From positions 1 through 64,000 of the forward strand of contig JANWWJ010000028.1 in the NCBI GenBank assembly GCA_025056305.1: DNA of 64,000 nucleotides, read 5' to 3'. The stretch comes from Chitinophagales bacterium (GTDB lineage Bacteria; Bacteroidota; Bacteroidia; Chitinophagales; UBA10324). Positions 1 to 9,434 of this stretch are shown here, in pieces (position 1 is the first letter of the stretch; each line of letters starts with the position of its first letter). The notes below the pieces were generated by a model. That model did not search any database, was not told where the DNA came from, and saw only the letters and a program-made list of their open reading frames with translations. The translations under genes were made by a program, and so were the position numbers.

Positions 1-569
1 CCACATTGACTTTGCACCTTTACCTCATAACTGGTTTGCGGCTGCAAGCCGGAAAGGGTATATGAATGGACACTGATGTCGCTGATGGTATTCCAAGAGG
101 AGCTCGCTTGCGGACGCCAATTCAAAGTAAATGTGCTTTCACCGCAAGGAACGGACCAGCCAATCGTGACTGACGTGGAGGTGACCGCTGATGCCATAAG
201 TTGCTGCGGCGAGGAACAAGCTAATGTCGTCGTGCTTAAGGCCGCAGAGAAAGCTCCCTTTTTCCCGTTGCTGCAGCGCGCGGCCACCTTGGCCTTGTAC
301 TTGGTTCCGGATGACAACCCGCTTAGCGTGTAAGCAGTGGTATTACCCACATCTATTTTCGTCCATGCAGACGATGTGCTCAGTTTGTACTTTAGCTCAT
401 ATCCACTGGCTCCGCTGACGGCATTCCAGGAATATCTAATGAAGCAACTCGTCACCTCATTTGCCGTAAATCCGCTCGGTGCGCTCAGGGCGCATTGCGC
501 ATAAACCTTCTTTTCATACGTCATTAATACCAGAAGGCTCGAGAAAAGAAAAATCGCTTTCATAAGCAT
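1..569 (-). CDS. Secreted protein with at least two fibronectin type III domains (3'-truncated at the window edge)
   Basis: Manual reverse-strand translation from ATG 569: MLMKAIFLFSSLLVLMTYEKKVYAQCALSAPSGFTANEVTSCFIRYSWNAVSGASGYELKYKLSTSSAWTKIDVGNTTAYTLSGLSSGTKYKAKVAARCSNGKKGAFSAALS... then a second FnIII-like unit. Signal peptide plus FnIII pattern. Absent from the ORF track because no stop lies in the window. Confidence 0.85.
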   Translation of the reverse strand, partial: MLMKAIFLFSSLLVLMTYEKKVYAQCALSAPSGFTANEVTSCFIRYSWNAVSGASGYELKYKLSTSSAWTKIDVGNTTAYTLSGLSSGTKYKAKVAARCSNGKKGAFSAALSTTTLACSSPQQLMASAVTSTSVTIGWSVPCGESTFTLNWRPQASSSWNTISDISVHSYTLSGLQPQTSYEVKVQSQC

Positions 570-603
570 ATAGTAAGTTGTATTAAGTTTTTAGAATAAT
601 AAA

Positions 604-611
604 CAAACTTA
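604..611 (-). promoter_or_regulatory. Bacteroidota-type -7 element TAAGTTTG upstream of the FnIII gene
   Basis: Reverse strand TAAGTTTG matches TAnnTTTG; TTG about 21 nt upstream; ATG about 34 nt downstream. Confidence 0.5.
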
Positions 612-687
612 CGAAAATTAACCATAATCTACCAACTTTTTAATTTTTATTTCGCAAACATTTTTGATCTGAAAAATTTCAGTAGTT

Positions 688-1026
688 ATGTGCTATTACG
701 TCGTTCACGTCATCATTGAAAAGTCCCGTGCCGAAGAATGGCTGCATTGGATGCAGCAAGAGCATCTTCCGGAAGTGATGGCCACAGGGGCTTTTTCAGC
801 TTACCTTATTTTCCGCAAGTACTTACTTCCAAATGAAGCCTCATCGGATAATTGCCATTATGTGATCCAGTATCATTGTCTTTCGCGGCAACACCTGGAC
901 CGCTATTTGACGGAGCATGCGCCCTCCTTGCGCCGGAAACATGAAGAAAAGTTCAGGGGTGCATTCCAGGCAACTCGCGAACTGTGGCAAGCCATTGAAA
1001 AAAGCCAACAATGCGAAAGCAGCTAA
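688..1026 (+). CDS. DUF4286 family protein
   Basis: 112 aa; VIIEKSRAEEWLHWMQQEHLPEVMATGAFSAYLIFRKYL...HYVIQYHCLSRQHLDRYLTEHAPSLRRKHEEKF resembles the DUF4286 pattern. Confidence 0.8.
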   Translation: MCYYVVHVIIEKSRAEEWLHWMQQEHLPEVMATGAFSAYLIFRKYLLPNEASSDNCHYVIQYHCLSRQHLDRYLTEHAPSLRRKHEEKFRGAFQATRELWQAIEKSQQCESS

Positions 1027-1116
1027 ACAAGCAGCTTTTTAGGCTTCAGGGCCCGGCTGAATGCCTCGGTACTGCCGGTTTCCTTATCTTTTTGCCAAGA
1101 CAAGGAAAGCAAGTGT

Positions 1117-1704
1117 ATGTACTACCGCAGGCAGAATGAACTTCCTCAAGATAACAGCTTAGTGTTGGCATCGCCCGTTCGCCGCCTCGTGGCTTTTTTG
1201 ATTGATCTTTTTATTATCATTTTTTCTATTGTCCTCTTATTAGCCCTTCTACAAGCCTTGGGCGTTCCTGTACGTGCCCTGAAAATAGAGGGGATCACCC
1301 ATGTGAAAGTGGAGGGAGAAAACCTCAGCAATGCGGCTCAGATCCTTCTCAATTTGAGCATGGCCGTTTTCATCATCTTCTACTTCACGCTGTCGGTTTA
1401 CTTATTTGGCGGCCGCACCTTGGGCAAGTGGCTTATGCGCATTCGGGTAATATCACTCTATCATCACAGGATCAGCCTTTGGCATGCTTTAGAACGTACG
1501 TTCGGCTACGCTGCCTCCTGCTTGGAGCTGGGACTGGGCTTTTTGCAAATTCTTTGGAATCCCAATCGCATGGCATTACACGACAAGGTGGCCGGAACCA
1601 TTGTAATCGATGAACGTAGGAGCGGGTATGCTGTGCGTGGAGGATTGCCAACCGATGTCACTCCTGCACATACACCCGCTTCACCCGACGCGACACCCCC
1701 GTAA
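1117..1704 (+). CDS. RDD family membrane protein
   Basis: 195 aa; SPVRRLVAFLIDLFIIIFS...FGGRTLGKWLMRIRVIS...NPNRMALHDKVAGTIVI is the RDD signature. Confidence 0.88.
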   Translation: MYYRRQNELPQDNSLVLASPVRRLVAFLIDLFIIIFSIVLLLALLQALGVPVRALKIEGITHVKVEGENLSNAAQILLNLSMAVFIIFYFTLSVYLFGGRTLGKWLMRIRVISLYHHRISLWHALERTFGYAASCLELGLGFLQILWNPNRMALHDKVAGTIVIDERRSGYAVRGGLPTDVTPAHTPASPDATPP

Positions 1705-4192
1705 GCACTTCATAAGGTATGGTGCCGGACCAGGCGGCCACTTCAGCCACCGTGGGGTCTTCTCCAAAAACGATCACAGCATCCCCTTCTTTGCAATCCG
1801 GCACAGCACTGACATCTATCATGGTCATGTCCATACAAATGTTGCCCACGATGGGGCAGCGGCGGCCACGAACCAGCATACTGCCTACCCCGTTGCCTAA
1901 GGATCGTTGCAGACCATCGGCATAACCGATGGCCACGGTGGCTATGGTCATATCGTCGCGCGCAACTGCCGCCCGTCCATATCCTACCGTTTGACCCTCA
2001 GAAATTTTTTTGATTTGTGAAATAGTCGTGCGCAATGTGCCTACCGGCCGCAGGCGCTGCTGCAAGCGACCTGTAGCATCATAGCCGTACAAGCCAATAC
2101 CCAGACGCACCATGTCAAAATGTGCTTCGGGGAAACGGATGATGCCGGCAGAATTCACCACATGACGGATTACCGGATAGCCCAAAGCCCGCTGGATGCG
2201 CTCACTCATCAATGAAAAACGGTGTATCTGGCTGAAGGAATAGTCGTCCATCGAAGGATCTTCACTGCCGGCCAAATGCGTAAACACCGAGCGTACCTTC
2301 AGATGGGTTGCCTGTGTTAAGAAATTCAACAGCTCATCCAGATCCTCTACAGCAATACCCAAGCGGTTCATTCCTGTTTCCAGCTCCAAATGCACAAAGG
2401 CAGGCTGCTCCTCGCTGCATCGGCTAGCGGCTGCTTGGCTAAACTGGCGCAGGACACGAAGACTATATAATTCCGGTTCCAAGCGGTAAGTCAGCAGCGC
2501 TTCAAAAGAGTGCGGCTCAGGATTCATCACCATGATGGGTAAACTGATGCCCTTTTGGCGTAGTTCTACCCCTTCATCGGCATAGGCTACGGCCAAATAA
2601 TCTACGTGCTGCATCTGTAACGCCTGCGCGATCTCATAGCTTCCACTGCCATAACTAAAGGCCTTGACCATGACCATGGTTTTCACCTGCGGGGCCAACA
2701 GCGACTGATAAACCGAAAGGTTGTGGAGCAAAGCATTTAGGTCAATGGTCAGCACGGTTTCGTGAATCTGTTGTTCCAGACGGCGAGCAATCCGTTCAAA
2801 GGCAAAAGGCCGGGCTCCCTTTAACAGGATGGCCTCGTGTCGAAACCAATCGGGTTGTAGGGCTTCCAAAAAAGCTTCGGTCGAAGGATAAAAACTTGTT
2901 TCCATCTGACCGTTTTGATCAAAGATGGCCTGTTGGCGCATCAACGCCGGTCCTATGCCGATGAACCGATGCACGTGATGTTGGTTTAACAACTGCTGCA
3001 CTGAAGCATACAACTCCCGTTCGTTGTGTCCGCTTTGCAAAATGTCGCTGAGGATTACCGTCTGCCGGCTGTGTTGCTTTTGTTGCGAAAGAAAATCCAA
3101 GGCTATAGAAAGCGAGTTGAGGTCTGAATTGTAGCTGTCGTTGATCAAGCTGCACTGGTTAATAGCTTCCTTGAGTTCCAAGCGCATGGCTACCCGCTGA
3201 AGCTCCGCCAGTCGTTCAGCAGCGCGGTGCGGATCCATGCCCAACCAGCGCAATACCATCCAACAATGAATGGCATTTTCTATTGAGGCATCGTCGGTGA
3301 ATGGGATGGTAAAGGAAAATGTTTCATCGAACTGCGCCAACGTAATGGTGGTGGTACTGGCCTGGCGATCTACCCGGCGTACGAAGACATCGGCATCGGC
3401 GTTTTCCCGACTCCAGCTAAAGGTGCGCAGACCGTCATAACTGCTGTCCGCCTTTTTGAGCTGATTTCGTGCCCCAACAATACATTCGGTGATATCCAGA
3501 TAATCGCGACAATAAATCAGTACTTCTGCATGAATAAAAAGACGGAGTTTTTCATTGATTTTTTGACGTAGGTTTAAAAACCCTTCGCTGTGAGCCTCAC
3601 CGATATTGGTAAACAGCCCGATGGTGGGTTGAATGATTCGGGCGAGGTTGGCCATTTCATCGGTCTGGGAAATACCCGCTTCAAAAATGGCCAGGTTGTG
3701 AAAGTCGTCCATCTGCCAAACGCTGAGCGGCACACCGATCTGGGAATTGTAGCTTTTAGGGCTACGCACAATAACGTAATCAGGCGACAACAACTGGAAC
3801 AACCACTCTTTAACTATGGTTTTGCCGTTGCTTCCTGTAATGCCGATAACTGGAATAGAAAACTGCTGGCGGTGGTAGGCAGCCAGGGTCTGTAAAGCAT
3901 TCAACGTGTCTTTAACAAGGAGCACCGATGCGTCTTTGAAAGGCACCTGATCGGCTTCAAGTACAGCGGCAGCGTCGGAAACAATAAAGTTGCGCACACC
4001 CTTATCATAAACCTCGCGGATATAGCTATGACCATCGCGGCGAGCACCGCGTATGGCAAAGAACAAGGACCGTTCGTGAAAGCCCGGCCTACGACTGTCG
4101 GTTACCAAATACTGAACCGGTGGTGTCTCGGCCTGCTGCAAAAACCGACCGCGCACTACACGGGCAATCTGTTCCATGGAATACGCGCGCAT
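1658..4192 (-). CDS. Bifunctional UDP-N-acetylmuramoyl-tripeptide:D-Ala-D-Ala ligase / alanine racemase (MurF-Alr fusion); start reassigned to ATG 4192 (ORF extends to 4294)
   Basis: N-terminal MurF (GITGSNGKTIVKEW, NSDLNSLSIALDFL), C-terminal Alr (TMVMVKAFSYGSGSYEIAQ, HLETGMNRLG-like, GYADGLQRSLGNG). Start at MRAYSMEQIARVVRG is supported by a TATTTTTG element at 4213-4220. Confidence 0.93.
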   Translation of the reverse strand: MRAYSMEQIARVVRGRFLQQAETPPVQYLVTDSRRPGFHERSLFFAIRGARRDGHSYIREVYDKGVRNFIVSDAAAVLEADQVPFKDASVLLVKDTLNALQTLAAYHRQQFSIPVIGITGSNGKTIVKEWLFQLLSPDYVIVRSPKSYNSQIGVPLSVWQMDDFHNLAIFEAGISQTDEMANLARIIQPTIGLFTNIGEAHSEGFLNLRQKINEKLRLFIHAEVLIYCRDYLDITECIVGARNQLKKADSSYDGLRTFSWSRENADADVFVRRVDRQASTTTITLAQFDETFSFTIPFTDDASIENAIHCWMVLRWLGMDPHRAAERLAELQRVAMRLELKEAINQCSLINDSYNSDLNSLSIALDFLSQQKQHSRQTVILSDILQSGHNERELYASVQQLLNQHHVHRFIGIGPALMRQQAIFDQNGQMETSFYPSTEAFLEALQPDWFRHEAILLKGARPFAFERIARRLEQQIHETVLTIDLNALLHNLSVYQSLLAPQVKTMVMVKAFSYGSGSYEIAQALQMQHVDYLAVAYADEGVELRQKGISLPIMVMNPEPHSFEALLTYRLEPELYSLRVLRQFSQAAASRCSEEQPAFVHLELETGMNRLGIAVEDLDELLNFLTQATHLKVRSVFTHLAGSEDPSMDDYSFSQIHRFSLMSERIQRALGYPVIRHVVNSAGIIRFPEAHFDMVRLGIGLYGYDATGRLQQRLRPVGTLRTTISQIKKISEGQTVGYGRAAVARDDMTIATVAIGYADGLQRSLGNGVGSMLVRGRRCPIVGNICMDMTMIDVSAVPDCKEGDAVIVFGEDPTVAEVAAWSGTIPYEVLTGVSRRVKRVYVQE

Positions 4193-4345
4193 GGCGGCTG
4201 CGGGTCTGCCCGCAAAAATAGACCGAGCCCTTCCATGACCTGCTTGGGCCTTCGGAAAAGGACGGGGCGCCTCGAGCATGGGTGATGATCGCATGCTCCT
4301 GCCAACGCCAAAAACTGCATGAACGTATGTCGGCAGTGAACGGAC

Positions 4346-5275
4346 TTAAAAATGCGGTGCGTTTATCACAGCTTTTTTATGATAAAAGCCCGTTCCGTCG
4401 TAGCGCCGTTTTTTAGGATGATGCCGACAAGCATTGTTGCAGCAACCTTCCATTATTTCGCTGCAAGACGCACAACAGATGAAGTGACGGTTGCACACTT
4501 CATTGGCGCAATTGATGTAACGGGCCGATGGCGTGCCACACATGGCACAATGCGAAATAAGGGTCGGATTAACGCTGTTGACATCGACGGTAATGCGATG
4601 GTCGAACACGTAGCATTTTCCATCAAAATCTTTGCCGCCGACCTGTTTTCCGTATTCGATGATGCCGCCATGCAGCTGATACACCTGTTCAAATCCTTTG
4701 CTCCGCAGGAATGCCGTCGCCTTTTCGCAGCGAATGCCACCGGTACAGTAAGCCACGATTCGGCGATGCTTATACGGTTCTAACAAGGGCAAGCATTCCG
4801 GTACCTGGCGAAACCGATCGATGGGCAAGACAACGGCATTTCGAAATCGCCCTACCTCCCATTCAACCCGATTCCGAAAATCCACCACGACGACGTCGGG
4901 TTCGTCTTTCATCTGCACAAACTCGTGAGGCTCTATGTAAGTACCTCGCATGTTTTCTACATCAATACTAGACACCCCGAAATGGACAATTTCCTTGCGG
5001 TAGCGAACCTGCAGCTTTTCGAACGTATGTCCGTCGCAGACATCTATCTTGAACGGCATGTCGGCAAACCGCTCGTCGGCGTGCAGGTGATTCCGGTAAT
5101 GCCGCATTTGTTCTGCGGTGCCGCTGACCGTGCCATTGATGCCTTCGTCGGCAATGAGCACGCGGCCCCGTATGCCCAGCTGACGGCAGAAATCCAAATG
5201 TTCGGCGGTAAAGGCAGGCGCATCCGCAATAGGCACATACTTGTAAAACAGCAACGTCTCGTAACCGGGCATCAT
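4346..5275 (-). CDS. trhO: tRNA uridine(34) hydroxylase / rhodanese-related protein; start reassigned to ATG 5275
   Basis: MMPGYETLLFYKYVPIADAPAFTAEHLDFCRQLGIRGRVLIADEGINGTVSG; rhodanese loop AYCTGGIRCEKA; Cys-rich C-terminus typical of TrhO/YceA. Confidence 0.92.
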   Translation of the reverse strand: MMPGYETLLFYKYVPIADAPAFTAEHLDFCRQLGIRGRVLIADEGINGTVSGTAEQMRHYRNHLHADERFADMPFKIDVCDGHTFEKLQVRYRKEIVHFGVSSIDVENMRGTYIEPHEFVQMKDEPDVVVVDFRNRVEWEVGRFRNAVVLPIDRFRQVPECLPLLEPYKHRRIVAYCTGGIRCEKATAFLRSKGFEQVYQLHGGIIEYGKQVGGKDFDGKCYVFDHRITVDVNSVNPTLISHCAMCGTPSARYINCANEVCNRHFICCASCSEIMEGCCNNACRHHPKKRRYDGTGFYHKKAVINAPHF

Positions 5276-5278
5276 GCG

Positions 5279-5286
5279 CAAAGATA
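5279..5286 (-). promoter_or_regulatory. -7 element TATCTTTG, 3 nt before the trhO start
   Basis: Reverse strand reads ...gggtTATCTTTGcgcATGATGCCC. Confidence 0.55.
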
Positions 5287-5330
5287 ACCCACCCCTGGGG
5301 GCCGGGTCGTCATCGAACACGGGGCTTCTG

Positions 5331-5338
5331 TAGCTTTG
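5331..5338 (+). promoter_or_regulatory. -7 element TAGCTTTG, 4 nt before the HAD-like gene start
   Basis: Sequence cttctgTAGCTTTGccccATG. Confidence 0.55.
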
Positions 5339-5342
5339 CCCC

Positions 5343-5765
5343 ATGGAAATACCGCTGATTCCTGTCGTCGATGCGCAAGGACGCCCCTGCAGCCCGATAT
5401 TGCCCGAGGGCAAGAAAAATTTCCTGATCGATATTGACGGAACCATTACCGAAGACATTCCCAATGAACAGCCGGAGCGCATGCGTACCTGCTTGCCCTT
5501 TCCGGATGCCGTAGCTACCATTCGTCGTTGGTATCAAGAAGGGCATGTTATCTATTTTTTTACCTCGCGGACGGAAGAGCTGCGTGCGCTTACCGAAGCC
5601 TGGCTGCAGCAACACGGCATTCCATACCACGGAATCATTTTTGGCAAGCCCCGAGGAGGCAACTACCATTGGATCGACAACCACATCGTGCGTGCCACCC
5701 GCTTTAAGGGTAAGTTCGGACCCTTTATCCGAAAAGAACATATAATAGAAGTTTTTGAAGAATAA
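5343..5765 (+). CDS. HAD-superfamily hydrolase-like protein
   Basis: 140 aa; NFLIDIDGTITEDIPNEQPERM (DxDGT motif I), YFFTSRTEEL, HGIIFGKPRGGNYHWIDN. Confidence 0.75.
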   Translation: MEIPLIPVVDAQGRPCSPILPEGKKNFLIDIDGTITEDIPNEQPERMRTCLPFPDAVATIRRWYQEGHVIYFFTSRTEELRALTEAWLQQHGIPYHGIIFGKPRGGNYHWIDNHIVRATRFKGKFGPFIRKEHIIEVFEE

Positions 5766-6132
5766 GATCCGCATTCCGCTGTTGGTGGACACATCTGCGA
5801 ACCCCTCAGCCCTGAATCAATACGACACGGTGGCCGAAGCGTTACAGGCTGCGCGGCAAAGGCAATATACCGTCCCTTTTTCATTCCGCAACGGCATGCT
5901 GGTCAGCGAAAGCAGCGGTCAGTTTTATGATGCTACCCAGGTGTGCGTAGATGCCTTTCACCGCTGTGAAGGATATACCGACCCTTCCGATAGTGCCATC
6001 ATTTACTTCTTAAATACCACAACGGGTGAACGCGGTTGGCTGGTGGATGCCTATGGCCCCCAGGGAAATGCGGAACTGGCTGCCTTTATGGCTGCGGCCA
6101 TGGCTCAGCAAAGCCGGTCTATCAAATCCTGA
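5755..6132 (+). CDS. Hypothetical protein, 125 aa (TTG or downstream start)
   Basis: Open frame on + strand between HAD and YjjG genes; first codon in the track is TTG; no family recognised. Confidence 0.45.
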   Translation: MKNKIRIPLLVDTSANPSALNQYDTVAEALQAARQRQYTVPFSFRNGMLVSESSGQFYDATQVCVDAFHRCEGYTDPSDSAIIYFLNTTTGERGWLVDAYGPQGNAELAAFMAAAMAQQSRSIKS

Positions 6133-6800
6133 AGACTGTTGATGATGGGAACTTGGGGCGGCACGCTCACGGCAGCGTCGCGCACCAGCAAAATGCAGTC
6201 CATACCCACGGCCTGAGCCCCCATCCAATCGGCCTCTACACTGTCACCCACCATCAGGCTGTTGTCAGCCGAGGCACCGGTTAACTGAAAAGCATATTGG
6301 AAAATAGCAGGATCAGGCTTGCGGCTACCCGCCCGCTCGGCAGTGATCAAATGTTGGAAATAACCTGAAAGTCCACAACGCAACAGTTTGCGTTCCTGAA
6401 CCTGCTGAAAGCCATTAGTCAGTACATGCAAGGTAAAGTGCCGGCAAAGCTGACGTATTACCTCGCGCGCATGAGCAATGAGCTGCGTTTGTTCAGGCAA
6501 TAACTCCAAATACTGTTCGGCCAGCTCAGCCGTCAAAGACTCGTCGAGGCCAAAATCACGCAAGGTCTGTTGCCAGCGACCTATGCGCAAGGTGTGGGCG
6601 TCAATGCGCCCCCGACGGTACAGCTCCCAATACCGTTGGTTGTGGTGGTGATAGCATTCGACCAACCGGGAGGCTTGCTCGTCATGGGAAGCCAACTTAT
6701 ATTGTTGTACCAGATGCCATAAAACCTTCCGCGAGTTAGCTTCGAAATCCCACAGTGTTTCGTCCCAGTCGAAAAAGATATGGCGGTAACAGGAAGGCAT
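6105..6800 (-). CDS. YjjG-family noncanonical pyrimidine nucleotidase (HAD superfamily)
   Basis: 231 aa; HIFFDWDETLWDFEANSR, VLTNGFQQVQERKLLRCGLSGYF, SRKPDPAIFQYA, MVGDSVEADWMGAQAVGMD. Confidence 0.88.
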   Translation of the reverse strand: MPSCYRHIFFDWDETLWDFEANSRKVLWHLVQQYKLASHDEQASRLVECYHHHNQRYWELYRRGRIDAHTLRIGRWQQTLRDFGLDESLTAELAEQYLELLPEQTQLIAHAREVIRQLCRHFTLHVLTNGFQQVQERKLLRCGLSGYFQHLITAERAGSRKPDPAIFQYAFQLTGASADNSLMVGDSVEADWMGAQAVGMDCILLVRDAAVSVPPQVPIINSLQDLIDRLC

Positions 6801-6849
6801 CTTTTGGCGAAAGTATTTGGATTGGTCGTTACTTTGGCGCTATAGCTGT

Positions 6850-6880
6850 GTTGCAATTTTCAAAAATCAGCTTAACTTTG
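6850..6880 (+). promoter_or_regulatory. Predicted rho promoter gTTG-N19-TAACTTTG
   Basis: -33-like gttg 6850-6853, exactly 19 nt spacer, TAACTTTG 6873-6880; about 110 nt leader before rho ATG 6997. Confidence 0.6.
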
Positions 6881-6996
6881 TGGTGAATTCTTCGACGCTT
6901 ATTGCCCTGAGGGGTCAGAAAAAAGAAGAATAATTCCAGTGTTTTAACAAAAAATCATAACGGCTTTTAGCCCTTTGTCCTTTAATCCAGTTTAAC

Positions 6997-8547
6997 ATGT
7001 TTGACATTTTGCAATTAAACGACATGCTCATTCCCGAGCTGCGCGACATTGCGGAAAAACTTCAAATTGAAAATTATCAGAAACTCAGCAAGCAAGATCT
7101 GATCTACCGCATTTTAGACAAGCAGGCACTCAATCCGGAGCTGTTGTCGCGACCGGCGGAAAAGACCGAAAAAACCGCCAAGAAAGAAGTTGCTTCAGAA
7201 GAAAGGCCTAAGCGAGGGCGTAAACGAATGACAACCGAACACGGTCCAGCACAAAAGGCTGAGATTGCGGCATCAGCCGATGCGCCGGTCGCAGAGCCAC
7301 CGCAGTCTGAAGCCCAAGCAGAGGTTCCCGCTCCCCCTCCGGCAGAAACTCCTTCCGAACAGGTCACTTACGACCGAAACGGACAATTCCAACGCCTGCC
7401 AAAGCAGCGCGAGATTTCGTTCATCGTTGAACTGGACGGATTGGTGGATGCCGAGGGTGTGCTGGAAATCATGCCCGACGGTTACGGATTTCTGCGTTCT
7501 TCCGATTACAATTATCTGTCGTCACCCGACGATGTTTACGTGTCTCCGCAGCAAATCAAACATTATGGAATTAAACAAGGCGACACCGTGTGCGGAACCG
7601 TGCGCCCACCCAAAGAGGGGGAAAAGTATTTCGCATTGGTCAAGGTAGATACCATTAACGGTCGCAGGCCGGAAGAAATTCGGGACCGAGTGCCGTTTGA
7701 CTATTTGACCCCACTGTTTCCTTATGAAAAATTCAATTTGTTTGACGACCCCAATAATTACTCGACCCGTATCATGGATTTATTCTGTCCGATCGGCAAA
7801 GGGCAGCGGGGGTTGATTGTAGCTCAGCCAAAAACCGGAAAGACCATGTTGCTGAAAGCTGTGGCCAACGCCATAGCGAAGAACCACCCCGAAGTGTATT
7901 TGATCGTTTTGCTGGTGGACGAACGACCCGAAGAAGTTACCGACATGGAACGGAGCGTCAGGGCCGAAGTAATCGCCTCCACGTTTGATGAGCCTGCCGA
8001 AAAGCACGTGAAGGTAGCAGCCATCGTGTTGGAAAAAGCCAAGCGCATGGTAGAATGCGGCATTGACGTCTGCATCTTACTGGACTCGATCACGCGGCTG
8101 GCTCGGGCACATAACACCGTTCAGCCTGCCAGCGGAAAGGTGCTGTCCGGCGGGGTTGAAGCTAATGCCTTGCATAAGCCCAAGCAGTTTTTTGGTGCCG
8201 CCCGAAAAATTGAAAACGGCGGCTCTTTGACGATTTTGGCTACCGCCCTCATCGACACCGGTTCGAAAATGGATGAAGTCATCTTTGAAGAGTTCAAAGG
8301 AACCGGAAACATGGAGCTGCAACTGGACCGTAAACTTTCTAACAAACGTATTTTCCCGGCTATGGATGTGACCGCCTCATCGACGCGGCGTGAAGATCTG
8401 CTGCTTGATCCAGCAACGCTGCAACGCATGTGGATCTTGCGCAATCACTTGGCCGACATGACTTCCGAAGAAGCCATGAAGTTCCTTTTGGAGCACATGC
8501 GCGGCACCCGCAGCAATGAAGAATTTTTGGTATCCATGAATAGCTGA
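6997..8547 (+). CDS. rho: Transcription termination factor Rho with low-complexity insert
   Basis: 516 aa; [19 protein letters not shown]-domain, [61 protein letters not shown]. Confidence 0.97.
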   Translation: MFDILQLNDMLIPELRDIAEKLQIENYQKLSKQDLIYRILDKQALNPELLSRPAEKTEKTAKKEVASEERPKRGRKRMTTEHGPAQKAEIAASADAPVAEPPQSEAQAEVPAPPPAETPSEQVTYDRNGQFQRLPKQREISFIVELDGLVDAEGVLEIMPDGYGFLRSSDYNYLSSPDDVYVSPQQIKHYGIKQGDTVCGTVRPPKEGEKYFALVKVDTINGRRPEEIRDRVPFDYLTPLFPYEKFNLFDDPNNYSTRIMDLFCPIGKGQRGLIVAQPKTGKTMLLKAVANAIAKNHPEVYLIVLLVDERPEEVTDMERSVRAEVIASTFDEPAEKHVKVAAIVLEKAKRMVECGIDVCILLDSITRLARAHNTVQPASGKVLSGGVEANALHKPKQFFGAARKIENGGSLTILATALIDTGSKMDEVIFEEFKGTGNMELQLDRKLSNKRIFPAMDVTASSTRREDLLLDPATLQRMWILRNHLADMTSEEAMKFLLEHMRGTRSNEEFLVSMNS

Positions 8548-8574
8548 CCTGTCCTTGTGTAAACCAACTTACTC

Positions 8575-8730
8575 ATGAAACGCACCTACCAGCCCAGCCG
8601 CCGCCGACGCCTGAACAAGCACGGATTTCGTAAGCGCATGAAAACCCGCGAGGGGCGGGAAATCATCAACCGCCGTCGCCGTCGCGGCCGAAAAAAGCTC
8701 ACCGTTTCCGACGAAAAACGACTGAAATAA
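8575..8730 (+). CDS. rpmH: 50S ribosomal protein L34
   Basis: Manual translation (not in ORF track): [51 protein letters not shown]. Confidence 0.96.
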   Translation: MKRTYQPSRRRRLNKHGFRKRMKTREGREIINRRRRRGRKKLTVSDEKRLK

Positions 8731-8757
8731 TCCGCCAGCCTGCTGTGCTGGCAGCCT

Positions 8758-9165
8758 ATGGGAGAAGATGCCGCCGCTCGCCGCTATTCGCTTCCACGTG
8801 AGGAACGGTTGCGCCGCAAACGGCTGATCCGGTTGTTGTTTGAACGCGGTGCCCCGGTGCGGGTTGCTTCACTGCGGTTGCTCTACCACCGGGTGCCGGA
8901 AGCCCTGCCTGCCCCGGTTCAGGTGCTGTTTTCCGTTTCTTCACGGAGCATTCGGCTGGCCGTACGCCGCAACCGCATACGCCGGCTGATGCGTGAAGCA
9001 TATAGAAAAAACAAATATATTTTATTGGATTCCATTTCGCCCGGCACCGGTGGCCTGCTCCTGGCCATTCAGTATTTTGGCAACACGTTGCCCGCCTACC
9101 GGGACGTGGAAAAAAACCTAGTTGCCTGTATGCAAAAAATTGCCGAGCGGTTATGCACTTCTTAA
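8758..9165 (+). CDS. rnpA: Ribonuclease P protein component
   Basis: [20 protein letters not shown]...[29 protein letters not shown]; position after rpmH. Confidence 0.93.
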   Translation: MGEDAAARRYSLPREERLRRKRLIRLLFERGAPVRVASLRLLYHRVPEALPAPVQVLFSVSSRSIRLAVRRNRIRRLMREAYRKNKYILLDSISPGTGGLLLAIQYFGNTLPAYRDVEKNLVACMQKIAERLCTS

Positions 9166-9383
9166 ACCTGCTGTTGAGTAAGTCCGCCCTAGCTGTAATT
9201 ACCTTGTACCAAAAGGGCATTGGACCCTGGCTAATGCCGTCATGTCGCTTCACGCCCACCTGTTCGCAATACATGGCTGAAGCCATTCAACGCTACGGGT
9301 TTTGGCGGGGCATGTGGCTTGGCTTGCGTCGCCTCAGCCGATGCCATCCGTGGGGCGGCCATGGTCATGATCCCGTCCCCTAA
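9153..9383 (+). CDS. yidD: Membrane protein insertion efficiency factor YidD
   Basis: [59 protein letters not shown]; overlaps rnpA by 13 bp. Confidence 0.95.
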   Translation: MHFLNLLLSKSALAVITLYQKGIGPWLMPSCRFTPTCSQYMAEAIQRYGFWRGMWLGLRRLSRCHPWGGHGHDPVP

Positions 9384-9434
9384 GCCGCACAATAATTTCA
9401 CCTAATTTCGTTTTCCATTCAAGACGATTTGCTC

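Noticed and set aside
76-418. Plus-strand ORFs at 76-333 and 224-418
   Set aside because: Shadows of the minus-strand FnIII gene.
8756-9286. 176-aa minus-strand ORF
   Set aside because: Antisense to rnpA and yidD, both unmistakable.
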